A DNA stretch of 64,000 nt, taken from NCBI RefSeq assembly GCF_033568475.1, contig NC_133122.1, forward strand, positions 138,143,402 through 138,207,401, in the 5' to 3' direction. This document shows, piece by piece, positions 37,658-50,754 of this stretch (the stretch's first letter is position 1; each line of letters opens with the position of its first letter). Below the pieces are notes generated by a model. It was given only the letters and a program-made list of their open reading frames with translations, was not told the origin of the DNA and made no database searches. The stretch is from Henckelia pumila (lineage: Eukaryota; Streptophyta; Magnoliopsida; Lamiales; Gesneriaceae). The position numbers and the translations under genes are program-made.

Positions 37658-38653
37658 TTTATGGTATCATAGCATGCAATAAGATTCTTTGGGACATAGT
37701 ATTGATTTTGGGTTATCCTTTGTAGGATTACAATTTGGTTTCAATGACGATAGCAGTATCAGGAATTGGAATAGCAGGATGTCTAGGCTTTTCCAAGATC
37801 ATCATTGCCAAGGTTGGCAGCAGAGGATCGTATTATGTGGATTCCAGTAGGATGGAGCTGGAAGAGAAGATCCAATTTTCAACGCCAAGTGCTTCTCAGG
37901 GTTGAACGGAATGTGTGACATGTAGTCATCCATTCTGCGTCGACCAAGGAAGCCACCCCGGAAGACTCTCCACTAGTAGTTGGAGAGATTGACGGGAAAA
38001 TCTTGTCTCATCTACCAGATAAGAAACCCAACAATATTGGAAGGATCCGGTAGATTAGCAAGATTTTATCTTTTAGATCTTGAGATGAAGAAGTTCTGCT
38101 GACATGAGTAGCAGACAGGAAATTTCATGTTCAAGATCAGTAGATGGAATGAAAGACTTCCGCGTGAATTTAAATACTGTATTTTGTTGTGAACAGTATT
38201 TCAGTTGTAATCAGATGTATTAAAGATTTCAGTATTTGATGTACTCAATTATTGTTGTATTGTACATCTTTCAGTGTAATCTTTTGGTTAAGTTATGTAT
38301 TACATGAGATTGTAATAAAGATTGTATTAGAACCTGGATTGATGGTTCAAGTGTTGTAATCTTTGAGATTAACTTGGTTATGTTGAATAAAAGATTGATC
38401 ATTGTTTAAATGAGTACTTGGGATTTTGCATGTTTTCAATGAATAGTTCTAGATATTTTACCTAGAATATTCTAGTAAACCAAGTGTTTTCCAGAGGTGA
38501 TGGATTTTCATCAGGATGACAGACTAAGTAATACCAAGAGTTGTGGATTGCGACCAGTACTAGACGTGAGGAAGCGCGACCTTAGTCGGTATTACTCTGG
38601 AAATTTTCATACTTCAGAGGTTGTTTTGGAGGCCTTGTACTCCAGGGACTATA
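37658..38653 (+). other. Gypsy interior, gag region, eroded
   Basis: The interior starts with the primer-binding site. No zinc knuckle or protease motif could be read, and the frames are short. Confidence 0.5.
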
Positions 38654-40497
38654 TGTTGGAGAACGCGGCGATCAGATCAATTAGGATTGATACCCGGTGC
38701 AGCGGAAGTTTAAAATTTTTGTTTGGAACGATTCCATAATAGGTATCAACCTTACGATTAAATTGTGTGTGTGTAAAAATTAAATAACGATTATAAATTT
38801 TTACCTCAATCTCGAATCGAGATTTTGGACACCAACAGATTGCTCTGCTCTTGTTGTATATCCCTGGAACTGATGGACGAACTGTTCTTCAATCAGGTCC
38901 ACGAACGGATATTTAATCCCTCTGATAGATTGCACTAGAAAATCTATCAGAAGTTTCTACGAAGAGATTAACAAATTTGATCCGTTAAACCAGACTGCAA
39001 TTCAAAATTCACAGACTGGATTTTACCGAGCAGAGGGGAGAGGGGGTCGGCCACTTCAGAGAGTAAAATAGGGTTTTTTCGAAAATTGTGACCTTGTTGT
39101 GTGTAATTTCTATATTGCAATAACTTATTTATAATGTAGGCCACTAACAGCTTAGGGCCCATTAGTCATAAGTTCAAGCCCGACAAGCAAAGCCCGCATG
39201 TTCAAAAATTAATATAAAATTCATCGTGACTCCGATTGATAAACCGATTTCACCAATGTGCATAGAAACCATTTCTGCACCTTTTAAAGTCAAGATAAAT
39301 TTTTCTGAATCCGAATTCAGTGGTTTCCAAAAATGTCCATCCCTATGTCATTTTAGGAAATCTTACTCCTCTACTCATAATTAAGAAGTCCAACTTCTTT
39401 GTTCATTAAATTTAACTCTTTAAATTTAACTATCTCAACGGGGATTAAAAATCCATTACACTGTGTGACCCTCAATGGTTCAGGGATACAGCTAGCCGTG
39501 GGCTCACAAATCCTTGTGACTCGGAACAACAATTTCCGACTTGCCCATCGAATCATGGTAAGAGCGCCTAGCAACATCGCCCCATGATTCCCTAGGTATC
39601 ACTGATAGTGCCTACAAGAACCAATAGATTTTGGTTAGCGTACAGTAGGGTCCCTTCATCCATATATCCCGATCGAATCAACAACCATTGGTATATCGAG
39701 AGTCGTTCGAGATTCGATAACTATGCAATACATCTTGAAGATCAAATAGTGACATCGCATGTGCTACTAAGAAACCATTTCTTAAACCACATCATGTACT
39801 CTGGCCAGAGATTCGTCACACTAATATCTCCTCAGATCGCATAGGATATCCACACTCGCAAGTATGTGGTGAATCCTTGACAACAAAGCATCGACTCCTA
39901 TATGTGTTGTAACTGTACCCAATCCCGACACCTGATGACCCCAATAGAGTCGGTAAACGAGTCAAAGCACAGTACTAGCATATAGAGTCTCAATGATGTT
40001 TCAAGTAGTAAGGACTAATGGTGTACAACCAAAACCGCGGACTTTATCCACTCGATAAGTGATAACCACTTGGAAAGTCCGGATAGGGTAGTTCGATCAT
40101 TCATCATATGAATATCCATTTGCATGCTTCGAACATCTCTATCTTCCTTACCAATGAAACGTGGTACTCTGCATCACAAATGCTAGTCTCAAACTCGAGC
40201 GATCCTTATCCTTATTATCAGACGGCTCAATCGACTAGGAACAGTTTAGAATATACAGTGACTATAAGATGTGTTTCATGATACACATCTCCATGTTCTA
40301 CCACATCTTACATACACTATAGTATATTCAAGGTCTTTATCAAAACAACAATAGTATATCTCAATATCACAATATGAAGAAAGATAAAGTCATTGCCATT
40401 AATAAAAGTGTAAATTATATTAAACAAAAGATTGTTTATACAAAGAGTCATCAAAGCCCTTAGCCACAAGTTGGCTCACCGGGCACCCACTCTTTCA
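38654..40497 (-). mobile_element. Solo LTR inside the Gypsy element
   Basis: This 1844-base segment starts TGTTGGAGAACG and ends CTTTCA on the plus strand, and is flanked by ctata at 38649-38653 and 40498-40502. A single LTR with a 5-bp duplication is the product of recombination between the two LTRs of a full element. Orientation is judged minus, because that reading ends in a cttccgctgcaccggg...ccaaca block that resembles Copia LTR 3' ends. No coding is present. Confidence 0.75.
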
Positions 40498-40502
40498 CTA
40501 TA

Positions 40503-42487
40503 TAGGGAAGGTTACTCAGTCTGGAAATTTGGCAACAATCACAACAGGGTATGACTTTGGATAGGACAGATACCAGGTGTGGTATCAAGGTTTAGTTAAC
40601 GTCTGTTTGAGATAAAGATGTTCCGTTGACAGAAAAATCTTGGAATGTATTTTTCCTTGACAAGTAATTGTTTCGAGTAGACAAGTTTTAATCTTGATTT
40701 GTGATTTCGGGATTTAATCCAGGAGATTAGTTGAATTGATATTCAACAGGATTTAATTATCAGATGCTTGCAGACTCGGGATTTGAGTTGTGCCTCTACA
40801 GAGAATTTTTCCTTGACCAATGATTTTGGTCCAGATAGGAATGTTGCATAATATCAGAAACTCGGGGATGAGTTATGCCAGGGTGCTCTTGACTGTCGAG
40901 TTTCGAGATGGTATAGTAAGTGCGACCTTATGCCGGTGTATTTTGGAAGGATTCTTTTGTTCCAGTTTGGCATTATAGGAAGACTTACCTCAGTCTCGTT
41001 GTATGTACAATCATAGCAATGGGTATAACTATCAGGAGAATATTCAGGATTTATTTAAGTCTTATAGAATTATACTTGGTACTGGATTAGTTCCAAGGGA
41101 TTTGAGTTATCGTCTGACTTCATCAGAGATACAGACTCTGGTTTTCGTGGACAGAATAGTCTTAGAAAGGATTCCTTGACAAGTGAATATTCTGGACGGG
41201 TAGTTCTCGCACGTGATACTGGGGGAGAACCAGGAGGTTTTACCAGTATTGTATGATTCTATCAGAGGTATAATTAGTGATCAGGATCTTGATTACAAGA
41301 TGAATAGGAAATTCTAAGTGATGAGTTTACTTAGGTAAGTTTTCCTGTAAGAATTGGAATTTTATTGATGGGTTATCAAGCAAAGAAGAATTTTATCAGG
41401 GCACTATGATGACTTATACTGGGAGACGTGAACTGTGATCAATGATAGACATGGGAGAGTTTATTTCCATTAATATTCTGGAAGTCTTTTGTACTTCAGA
41501 AGGGGATGGAAAATTTACTCAGTCTAGAGATCATTGCAACAGTTACGTTAAAAACATAATTTGGTGTCAGTTTGATAACCTTGAAAAGATACTCGATTCT
41601 TTTGACAGATGTCATGAGCCTACTAAGTTACAACATGGATTCGTCAGTATGAGAATTCACTTGGATAGTGAAAGTTGAGCACTTAGGTGTTCATGTATGT
41701 TTTGAAATGGTTAGTTAAATTGGTGCAAGTTTGGTGCCCAATGACTATTTGAAACTATTTGTCTGGGGTAGATAAAGATGTTATAACCCCGTGATGGGGG
41801 AGTTATATATTCTTTTGCATAAAGAACGATTGAAATTGTTCACTTTTTGGTAGACTGATAAGATGAGTATAGTACTCAGATATTCAGTTCTCAGGAATGA
41901 TTTGCAGTAATTCTTGGACTTCAGTGTCAGAAATTGATCTAGCAAGCGTTGAATTTTAATGAATACTAACATGATAGCATCAAGTCTTTAGACATGGAAA
42001 AATGATAGCAGCTGAGATCTAAGGTTATCAGATCCAGCGGGATTGTTATCATCAATATTCCGGGATGTCTATTGGATGCGTTAGGTAATTTATAAGTCCG
42101 ATTCAATGAGATTGAATCAGGGGTTAGCTAGATTGTTTTGGTTTAAGGACTTTGCCAAAGAATGATGAAACAATTTTGTTCATCTAATAACGTAAGTCTG
42201 AATTCAGCAAGGAATTGTTATCCGTGGCAGGATAATCAGTATTTTTATTTTCAGATGTTATCTCAAGTTATGAGATAGATGTCATTATATTAGTACTAGA
42301 TATTGTACTGATAAAATTTTGAGTCAATAAGAATATTTGTATTGATATTTCCAATAAGAGAATCTGAGGGTTTCAGGAAATCAAGAATTGTGGATAACGA
42401 CGTTGTCACAGGTGTTATGACAAGTGTTAGTCATAAAGTATGAGAATCCTTTCGGTGTACAAAGATTTGAGTACGAGATTCTTTCTG
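40503..42487 (+). other. Gypsy interior, protease/RT/RNase H region, eroded beyond reading
   Basis: This is where reverse transcriptase and RNase H should lie. Short frames exist, but no catalytic motif (such as the aspartate pair of the polymerase) could be found by eye. Confidence 0.5.
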
Positions 42488-43664
42488 GTGGAAAAGAATG
42501 AAGAAAAATATGTATCAGTATGTTTCTAGATGTTTGGTGTATCAGTAGGTCAAGGCAGAACACCGACGATCTGGAGGATTGCTTCACAGTTTATCCATTC
42601 CTGAGTGGAAATGGGAGTTGATCGCGATGGACTTCGTGACCCATTTACCGGTGAGCTCGAGGAATTGTGATGCTATCTGGGTTGTGGTGGACCGACTCAC
42701 CAAGTCAGCATATTTCATTCCTTATAACCGAGACTTCAGTTTTGATAGGATGGCACGATTGTACATCCAGGAGATTGTTCGATTGCACGGAGTGCCTGTG
42801 AGCATAGTCAGCGATCGAGATCTCAGGTTTAATTCCAGGTTTTGGGGGAGTCTTCAACGCGCTATGGGTATTACTCTTAGCTTGAGTACAGCATATCACC
42901 CAGAGACTGACGGACAGTCAGAGCGCACGATCCGTACTCTTGAAGACATGTTGCGAGCATGTCCTATGGATTTTGGTCCAGCATGGCAAGATCAGTTGCC
43001 ATTGATTGAGTTCGCGTACAACAACAGTTACCATCGCAGTATTGGGATGGATCCATTTGAGGCTTTGTACGGGCGACGATATCGTACTCCACTGTTCTGG
43101 GAATAAGTGGGGGAGCGACAGGTTGAGGGACCAGAGTTAGTACAGCAGGCTATTGATATTGTTGGACAGATCAAGAAGAGAATTAAGGTTTCGCAGGATC
43201 GACAGACTAGCTATGCAAATGTTAAGCACAGACCTTTGCAGTTTGAGGTGGGTGAGATAGTGTTCCTAAAAGTCTCCTCATTTTGCAGAATTTTGAGATT
43301 CGGTCTCAAGGGAAAGCTATCTCCTAGGTACATCGGTCCATTCGAGATTCTGGAAAGTGTTGGAGATTTGGCTTACAGGTTGGCTTTACCGCCGTATTTG
43401 TCTAGTATCCACGACGTGTTCCATGTTTCACTGTTGCGATGGTATATGGCAGATGAGTCTCATATCTTACACCCGTATGAAGTACAGTTGGACTCAGATT
43501 TGACCTACGTGGAGAGACCTTTGCGTATCATAGGTCATAAGGATAAAGTGTTACGCAACAAAACCATTCCTCTTGTTCTAGTTTAGTGGCAGCGCCGAGG
43601 CACTGAGGAGGCCACTTGGGAACTTGAGAGTCGTTTGCGTACAGATTATCCAAAGCCATTTTAA
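42488..43664 (+). pseudogene. Gypsy integrase plus GPY/F and chromodomain-like end of pol
   Basis: From 42488 the frame gives the end of the integrase zinc-binding region (tryptophan pair, YVSRC), with a 2-base loss near 42540. From 42579 the catalytic core reads MDFVTHLP, DAIWVVVDRLTKSA, SIVSDRD, YHPETDGQSER, and ends in the conserved ALYGRR block. A TAA at 43104-43106 interrupts it. The same frame continues from 43107 with GKLSPRYIGPFEIL (the GPY/F module) and HDVFHVSLLR, meets a TAG at 43584, and ends in EEATWELE...YPKPF at 43664. The EEATWELE tail is typical of the C-terminal chromodomain-like segment of Tekay/Del chromoviruses. The part is about 390 codons. It is inactive. Confidence 0.88.
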
Positions 43665-43779
43665 ATTGTGGTATTTTCAGATTGTAACTTGTAAAATGAA
43701 TCAGTTTGAATAAAAGATGTTTATTCAGTGTTTTACTGCATTTAGTACTTAAGATTTGTTCGAGGACGAAATATCTTAA

Positions 43780-43791
43780 GTAGGGGGAGAA
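43780..43791 (+). other. Gypsy polypurine tract
   Basis: The sequence agtagggggaga immediately precedes the 3' LTR. A TTCGAGGACGAAAT-type motif lies about 10-20 bases upstream, at about 43759-43772. Confidence 0.8.
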
Positions 43792-45236
43792 TGTAGTAGC
43801 CCGGTTCCATTTTACAAGATTAAGTGACTTTAAACATGTTAGAAAATGACATATATTTTTAAAAGTGTCAAAACATGTTTAAGGAGTCCTTATTTGGTGA
43901 AAATAAGTGGAAAATCAGATCCAAAACGTCCGAAAATGGTGGGGTAGGTCCCGGGGGTCCAAAAATGACTTCAGAAGGACCCAAACAGTTCGGAGCACAC
44001 GGACCAGTTCGGGCCCTTCGAACCAGTTTGGGCCCTCCAAAAAGTTCTGGCCCTCCGAACCCGAGTTCGGATCGTCCGAACTCAGCAGAGACAGGTGTCT
44101 TAAAGGCTCGGACAAGTGGCAGTTCGGACCGTCCGAACCCAGTTCGGACCGTCCGAACTTCGCCTATAAATAGGCCATCCGAGGGCCTCATTTTTCACAC
44201 CAAATCATCTTTCCTATCTCGGTTCTTAGGATTTTCTAGGGGTTTTGGGGTGTTTCCAGCCTTCCTAGGCTTGGTCCGGAGGTTGGTCAGGTGCTCCGGG
44301 GTTACGGCGGAGCGGTGCCCAAGTTCTAGGGCAGTCGTCATCAGCGGGCTGATGACGGACGCATGTATAGCTCTGGCTCCTTATAGTAAATAGGGAGTAT
44401 ACTATAGCGTAGTTAAGGCTTTTAGAATAAGATTATAATGCATGAGTACTTTGCATTGTAGTGCGGATTATAGGCTTGGACATAGTGCTGGTCTAGCTTG
44501 CCTAGTTTATGAAGTACGGAAGTATTATTCGAGATATCCAGATTGAGTATGCATGTATTATGTATTTGCATGGATTATGTGATTGCATGTTTTATATGCC
44601 TTTATATACAGCATGTCATGACTGTATGATGCATACATGAGCATATTGAGCTTTTACCTTACAGGTATCCTGTAGTAGGGCACTCACCCTACGAGTTTGT
44701 GGATGGTTGGATACGTAAGTCTTGTGTCAGGTCACCGTGATGGTTGGACACATGTACTAGTATCAGGTCACCATTATTCACTGAGTATATGAGCCACCTC
44801 CTGATGCGACGGCGCAGCGTGCTATATACCCTGGGCCCGGTCTTTGAGCTTGTTTCTTGACCTGAGAGTCTTGGTACCCAGTTCACTTGCATACATGCAC
44901 ACATAACATCGTATACTCATACTCTCGTACTGAGCTTATCATGCTCACGTCCCGTACTTTGTTGTATCTGGACACCCTATTCCATGGGGCAGGTCTGCGG
45001 CTGGATGAGGCGGGTGGTTCCAGGAGAGCTTAGGCGATGGAGGACCAGCAAGATTATTGTCTAGGCTTTTGTTTCAGTTGTATTTGGGTTAATACACTGG
45101 ATTTTATTCGATATGGTTGTAAACAATATTTTATTGTTGTTTAAGTTTTCCGCTGTTTAATTTTTGATTTATTTAATTAAGTTAAATGCATGCTTAAGCT
45201 TCCGATTAGTAGGTGATCACAGTGCGGGTCACTACA
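43792..45236 (+). repeat. Gypsy 3' LTR
   Basis: It is 1445 bases. It carries two copies of the 20-bp unit with gttcggaccgtccgaac (44122-44138 and 44142-44158) and three of the gggccctcc-type units upstream, versus one each in the 5' LTR. The TATA-like box is at 44165-44174. Confidence 0.92.
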
Positions 45237-45377
45237 TTTATCCTCTAAAGGGTGAGGAATAAGGAATAAGGAATAAGGAATCAGGAATCAGGAATCAGGT
45301 ATGTTCGGAATATATACTCCTACCACTAGTTCATAAACTTTCATTGCTACACAAAAACACATCGTACTGATTTTAAA

Positions 45378-45712
45378 TAGCCAAGCTTTTTTCAAAATCG
45401 TGGCTAATTTAGCCACGCTTTTTCCAAAACCGTGACTAAATTAACTACGGTTTTTTTTAAAACCGTGGCTAAATTTAACCACGGTTTTTTTAAAACCGTT
45501 GCAAAATTTAGCCACGGTTTTAAAAACCATGGTTATTTAGCCACTGTTTTAAAAACCGTAGCTACATTTAGCCACGGTTTTTTTTAAAACCGTGGCTAAA
45601 TGCAGCCACAGTTTTTAAAAAACCGTGGTTATGTAACCACGGTTTTAAAAAACAGTGAATAAATTAACGACGGTTTTCAAAAAAACCGTGGCTAAATAAC
45701 CACGGTTTTAAT
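45378..45712 (+). repeat. CACTA left subterminal repeat array
   Basis: About fifteen copies of a motif near accacggtttt and its inverse aaaaccgtggct alternate on both strands, separated by A/T runs. In En/Spm elements such motifs bind the transposase. Confidence 0.85.
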
Positions 45713-47380
45713 CCCTTATAAATAATATTATTTATATTTTATTTAAGATTAAAAGATCAAAATAGTCGTTTAACATTTTTATGTAAAATTTAATCAATCA
45801 AATCAAATATATTTTAATCTATCAATCAAAATAAATATTATATTTACTATCATTTTTAATTTATTTTTTATTATATTATATTACTTGTCTATGTATTATT
45901 AATCATATCCTTCAATCAAGCGGTACCTAAGAAAATAATTTCCAACTTCGTTTTCAGTGAAACAAGTACCACGCTAGACTCTTCTTGCGGTAATTTTCAT
46001 TTTGTTATCATGTATTTGTTCATAATTTGGGATGTCCGGGATTGATTTATATTGTTCGTATATTGATTCTGGGGTTGATACATTTTTCTCTTCCCTCTTT
46101 AAATTCTTTTTTCCTCCATTATCAAAGTATCTTAACATCTATAAATCTTGTTTAAACTTTTTTATATATAGAAGATTTATAAATAGTGTAGAGTGGATCA
46201 ACACATTAAGAAAATAATTTTCAGCTTCGTTTTACAGCTTGTTTGAATGTATTTTTTTCAAAAACTTATATCCTTAAACATTCATTAATATTCATTCTTT
46301 TAAAAATAAATTACATTAAAAACTTGAGACAAATCAATTCAAATATGAATATTTAATTTTTATCTTATAAATTGATAATGGTACTCTTTAATTAATTAAA
46401 TATATATTTGATAAATTCATTAATAATTTCAATTTCTAAATTGATTATCTAAAATATTTATTACTCAAAAAATTTATAATTAATTATATAAATATCANTA
46501 ATATAAAAAATTATAAAATTAAATATTAATTTTTAAATCTATTTTAATCTTAATTTATATGTTATTTTCAACTTTTCAAAACAAGTAATGCGTGGTTTTA
46601 ACGTTCTAAATTTTTGTATCCCATAGTTTTAAATTTTAAGTTAAAAAATTAGTTTTCTAATTAATCATAATATTTTATTAAAAAATATCGTTACTTCCAA
46701 AAGTTTTAATTTAAATTATAGTATTATTTATCATAGTTAACATATTTATATTTTAACATTCTTCAAATTAAAAACAAAATAAATATAAATTATTTTTAGT
46801 ATTTAGTTTTTAACATTAAAAACATAATATTTAGTTTATACTAAAATTTTAGAATATAAAAACTTTGTCTTTAATGACCGGAGGATACATTTCAATTTAC
46901 ATATAAATATAAAACGATAACATAATTATATTAATTTTAATATTAAAAATATTTTATTTTTCCCCAAACTTTGATAATATTTTGTAAAATAAAAATTTTA
47001 AATTTCAGTTTGGTTTTTATATTTTTGTGAAAAAATTTTGACTCATATTTTTTATATCTATACTAACACTTCAGATATAATATAAATAATACATCATTTT
47101 AACATCACAAAAAAAATCTTTCGTTTTACTTATATATGATATAATAGATTGTGATATAATTTTTAAAATATACTGATGCATATAAAATATTACGAGGACA
47201 AACAAAATATTATATTGTTATATATATAATTGTAAAATCTAAATTTTTGTTCCAAGATATTTTAAATTATTTATCATATTAGTTTGTCATTTTGTTCTAA
47301 TTAACATGAATATTTGTCCACATAGTTTTTCAAAATATAAAACTTTTATAGGTAAAAAAATAAAAGATTAATTTATTGAT
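45713..47380. other. Very AT-rich CACTA interior
   Basis: Extremely AT-rich sequence with one ambiguous base (N at 46498). No coding is supported. Confidence 0.55.
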
Positions 47381-47499
47381 TTATTCTAAAATATCGAGAT
47401 TTAAACGATAGATATATATATTTGAACTAAAATAATACACGAGAGTTAAAATATCTAATACAGTACAAGATGCCCAACAATTATAATAAAAAGAATATA

Positions 47500-50470
47500 C
47501 ACGCATCCACATACATACATGTACGCATAAAGCAAGCGGGAAAGAAAGAGAAAAGAAAAGTTCATCCCCAAACCCCAAACTCATTCCCATAACCCTTGGA
47601 GCAGTTCCGGTAATTCGTTCGTAACTTCTTCGTTCGGATTCCAAACTTCGATCCGTTTGTTGGGTTTTCTTCCTTATATCCGTTGCTTCAATTTAAGCCA
47701 TGAATCGCTGAATTTGATGCTCGTTTAAGTCCAAATCGAGCCACGTTCAGAACCTGGTCCTGCGCGTTGTTGAGCTCGGTTTGTGAACATCACTCCGGAT
47801 TCCAGGATTTTTCGGAAACGGAAGCCGGCATTCGGCTGGTGCACGACTGCGAGGTAAGCTGCTTCTCGAGGGATGTTTTTGCTGCTCGATTTTGATTATT
47901 TTTATTTCTAGGCGTAAGTTAGTATTTCCAATTGATGACTGATTTCAGATCGATTCTCAGGGCTTTGGGCCGTGAGATGTTGGTGTTCAATCTTACGAGA
48001 GTTTCAAACCTACCCAACCTATTTTCAATGATTTCCAGCAGGGATTTGGATTTTCTGGTGAGTATAGCGGCCTACTCTATTCCAGCTTGTGTGTTTAGTT
48101 TACGGATTTTTAAGAGTATATGTATTTGATTGGATATATTTGTTTGCATTTTTGTGTTTATAATTTAGTAATTACAAAGAATTCTTTGTGAGATTTTTAT
48201 TTGTATTGTCTCCTTTGCTGGTTTCCAATTTTCTAACAACGTACAATTCGTGTGATGAATAGATTATTTACTTTAGGACTATTTTTATTTTATTTTCTTG
48301 TTGTAAGGAGAGCATATTTATTGATAGTGCAAAAGCTGAAGTTGATTGAATGAACTTTAGTGTTTTAGGCATAGCTTTTATGTTTTACGAATACTTGGAA
48401 AAATGAATAAATATAGCTAATTGCCATGTGGATACTTGGTTTAGGGAAAAACGAAGCAATTTTGTGCAATTAAAATTGGTATCTTTTGATGCAGACACAA
48501 TATTTTTGTAAAGAAAAACGTAGGAGAGTAAACCTATGCAGAGATACTCAGATAGCATATAGGCTTGCTATGCTGGTGTGTTGCGTGATGATACATGATT
48601 AGCAATTTTTAAACTTTCACAGTGTAACTCCCATCTTGGTATACTTCTATCCTTCCATCCTTCGCATAAAGACTTCTCATGGCATACTTTTATAGTGCTA
48701 CTAATTGGCCTTGCATGTTTTTGCAGCTATTGGTGTGCCTTTGGGTATTTATTCGAAGGTGTGTTTAACAGAATGCCTCCAATCTCTTGCATCTCTCACA
48801 TTTAAGGACATATCGAGAAAGAAAACTCAATTCTTATTAGGTTAACATATTTTTGCTCTTGTAATATCAATATCCTAATTTATTTATTTTTTGTTGGATG
48901 ATTTATTGCTGTGTAGGAAAACGTCCCTCATTTAAAGGCAATGACATGGAACTCGACAAATCAGAATGTGAAGCATTCAGAGCCTGTAGTTGTTATTAAT
49001 CACGTTAGTATTGTTTCTATTTTCTTTAATATCATTTTTTGGGTTTGACATAATTTTGGTTTTGAATGGATGTGTTCTTTTGGGTGCTTAATCTGTTGTT
49101 TTGTAGCATTGAGTTGATTGAAGTTTTGTTGGGACATGATTGTTGTAGCTTGATGTTCTTTGAATTGATTTGCATTTATCCTAATCATCTGCTGACCGTA
49201 ATTAAGGTCTTTTCTCTTTTTTGTGTTAGATGCTATGAGTTAATTACCTATTTGTAGCATTCAGTTCTAAAAACTGAATATAATGATGAATTGAGTTGCG
49301 CAGAACATGCATGAAAGTTGATTTTACTTGTTTCATTGTGTGATTAGGATATTAGAAATTGCTTGGTATTAGAAAACAAATGTGTTGAAGCTTTGAGAAT
49401 ATGAATTTGATTTTATTTAAATGGAAATTTGCAATCTGGATGCGTTGGATGGATAAATATCAGATGGTTTTGCCCGGTGGAAGATCTGGGAAAGATGATT
49501 CTGCCAGACATGATTTTCTCCCTGATTTATACCTCATAATTCCATTTAAGTTCATGCCATATATTTCAATCTAGCACACTTGTTTTTATTTAAAGGATAA
49601 CAAACATGTTTTATTTAAAATGTGGATTTGGTTATCAGGTAAAGATAGCGGAAGAATCATTTATAACTCTAAAGTTTCTCGTGAAGAATTGGGAAAGATG
49701 ATTCTGCCAGACATGCTTTTAAATAAAACATGTTTGTTATCCTTTAAATAAAAACAAGTGTGCTAGTTCTCCCTGTTTTACATTATTCATGTGTCACTCT
49801 GCATATTTTTCTGTGAGGAAATATCTGCCCAACTTTTACCTTTTTTTTTGGTAGCATTCTGTTGCTTCTACAAATATTTTGGAACCTCCGGAGGCTGTCA
49901 ACATACTTCAAGAAAATAAAAAACACCTTGCATAGTATATTATGTATTATCGGAGTTTTTATATGTATTATGTCAGAGCCATTTTTATATTCTCCGGGGA
50001 GATGCCAAGGTATCTGTATTATATTTGAGAGTTGTCGCTATGTTTTAAAGTAATTATGTTGTTGTCAAGCCTTATCTGTCGTTGTCGTGCTTGGCCGACA
50101 CTTGTTTGTGTGTTATTTTAGTTTGTTGAGGTCCTAGTTTTAGTTATTTTATATAAACTGTTGTCTGAGTATTTTTGGGATGTCATACTTACAGGGAGGT
50201 GATGCCGAAATTTTTATAGGCCCAAAGATAAATTAAAAATTTATTTTAAATCATTTTTCCGCCGCTTAACTATTAAATTCTTAATTGTATGATCATTATA
50301 CATAACTAGAGAAACCGGGCCTCACATGCCTCAAAATCAATTTTTTACTGTCATTATTTGTAACTTGATGTTCAGGTTCCACAACAGAAAGGTTTAAGAA
50401 GATGAAGAGTGTGGCAACGATGACGAGTCCAAAAGGATGCACATGATATGATGTCTTATATCTATATATT
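47500..50470 (+). other. Gene-like cargo within the CACTA element
   Basis: From about 47540 to 47860 the sequence is markedly richer in G and C than its surroundings and ends in gcgaggtaagc, a good plant splice donor. A further donor-like gtgagt follows at about 48060. Acceptor-like tracts ending in tttgcag or gtgtag occur near 48727 and 48916, and one ending ttcag near 50373, followed by an exon-like purine-rich segment to about 50450. No frame over 87 codons is present and no protein family was recognised. This could be a captured host gene fragment or the untranslated scaffold of the element's own gene. Confidence 0.35.
49571..49766. repeat. Perfect 50-bp inverted repeat
   Basis: Arms 49571-49620 and 49717-49766 are exact reverse complements over all 50 bases, with a 96-base spacer. 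The arms start ctagcacacttg and end gtgtgctag. The 25-base word beginning gggaaagatgattctg occurs both before the left arm (49488-49512) and immediately before the right arm (49691-49715). Confidence 0.95.
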
Positions 50471-50754
50471 TAGTTAAAAGAAATTAAAAATATATACGGA
50501 TCTTTTTTTGGTTAGTAGCTAGCTAGTTTGTTAGAATTAAGTAGTATCATTTAGTATGATAGACTATGAGGTTTCTTTTAATTTTAAGTTTGCATTCTTT
50601 TGGTTTCAGAATATCTGCCAGAGTTCCTCTTCATCTTTCGAGGTTTTTGATTATGTATTCTATTTTCTATATCGAAATCTTGAGTTTAATTGATATTTGA
50701 TTTATTATTGGTTCTAGGTATTATATTGAAGTTGATGTATTGAAGGTATTTGGT

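Larger units (their letters stand above)
36270..45236 (+). mobile_element. Chromovirus-like Ty3/Gypsy retrotransposon, degraded
   Basis: LTRs at 36270-37657 and 43792-45236 start TGTAGTAGCCCGG and end CACTAYA. The 5-bp duplication tttat lies at 36265-36269 and 45237-45241, and the other outer LTR has the intact site near 24948. The primer-binding site (37662-37673) reads TGGTATCATAGC, one base off consensus. A polypurine tract (agtagggggagaa) ends at 43791. Only the integrase and chromodomain-like end of pol is readable. A solo LTR has inserted into the interior. Confidence 0.92.

Noticed and set aside
38688..40485. Alternative solo-LTR boundaries from tgatacccgg to gggca
   Set aside because: These ends also look like TG...CA, but no target duplication flanks them. 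38654-40497 has a perfect ctata duplication.
45378..45712. CRISPR-like regular short repeats
   Set aside because: The repeats occur in both orientations with A/T-run spacers, in a plant genome and next to a CACTA terminus. They are subterminal transposase-binding repeats.
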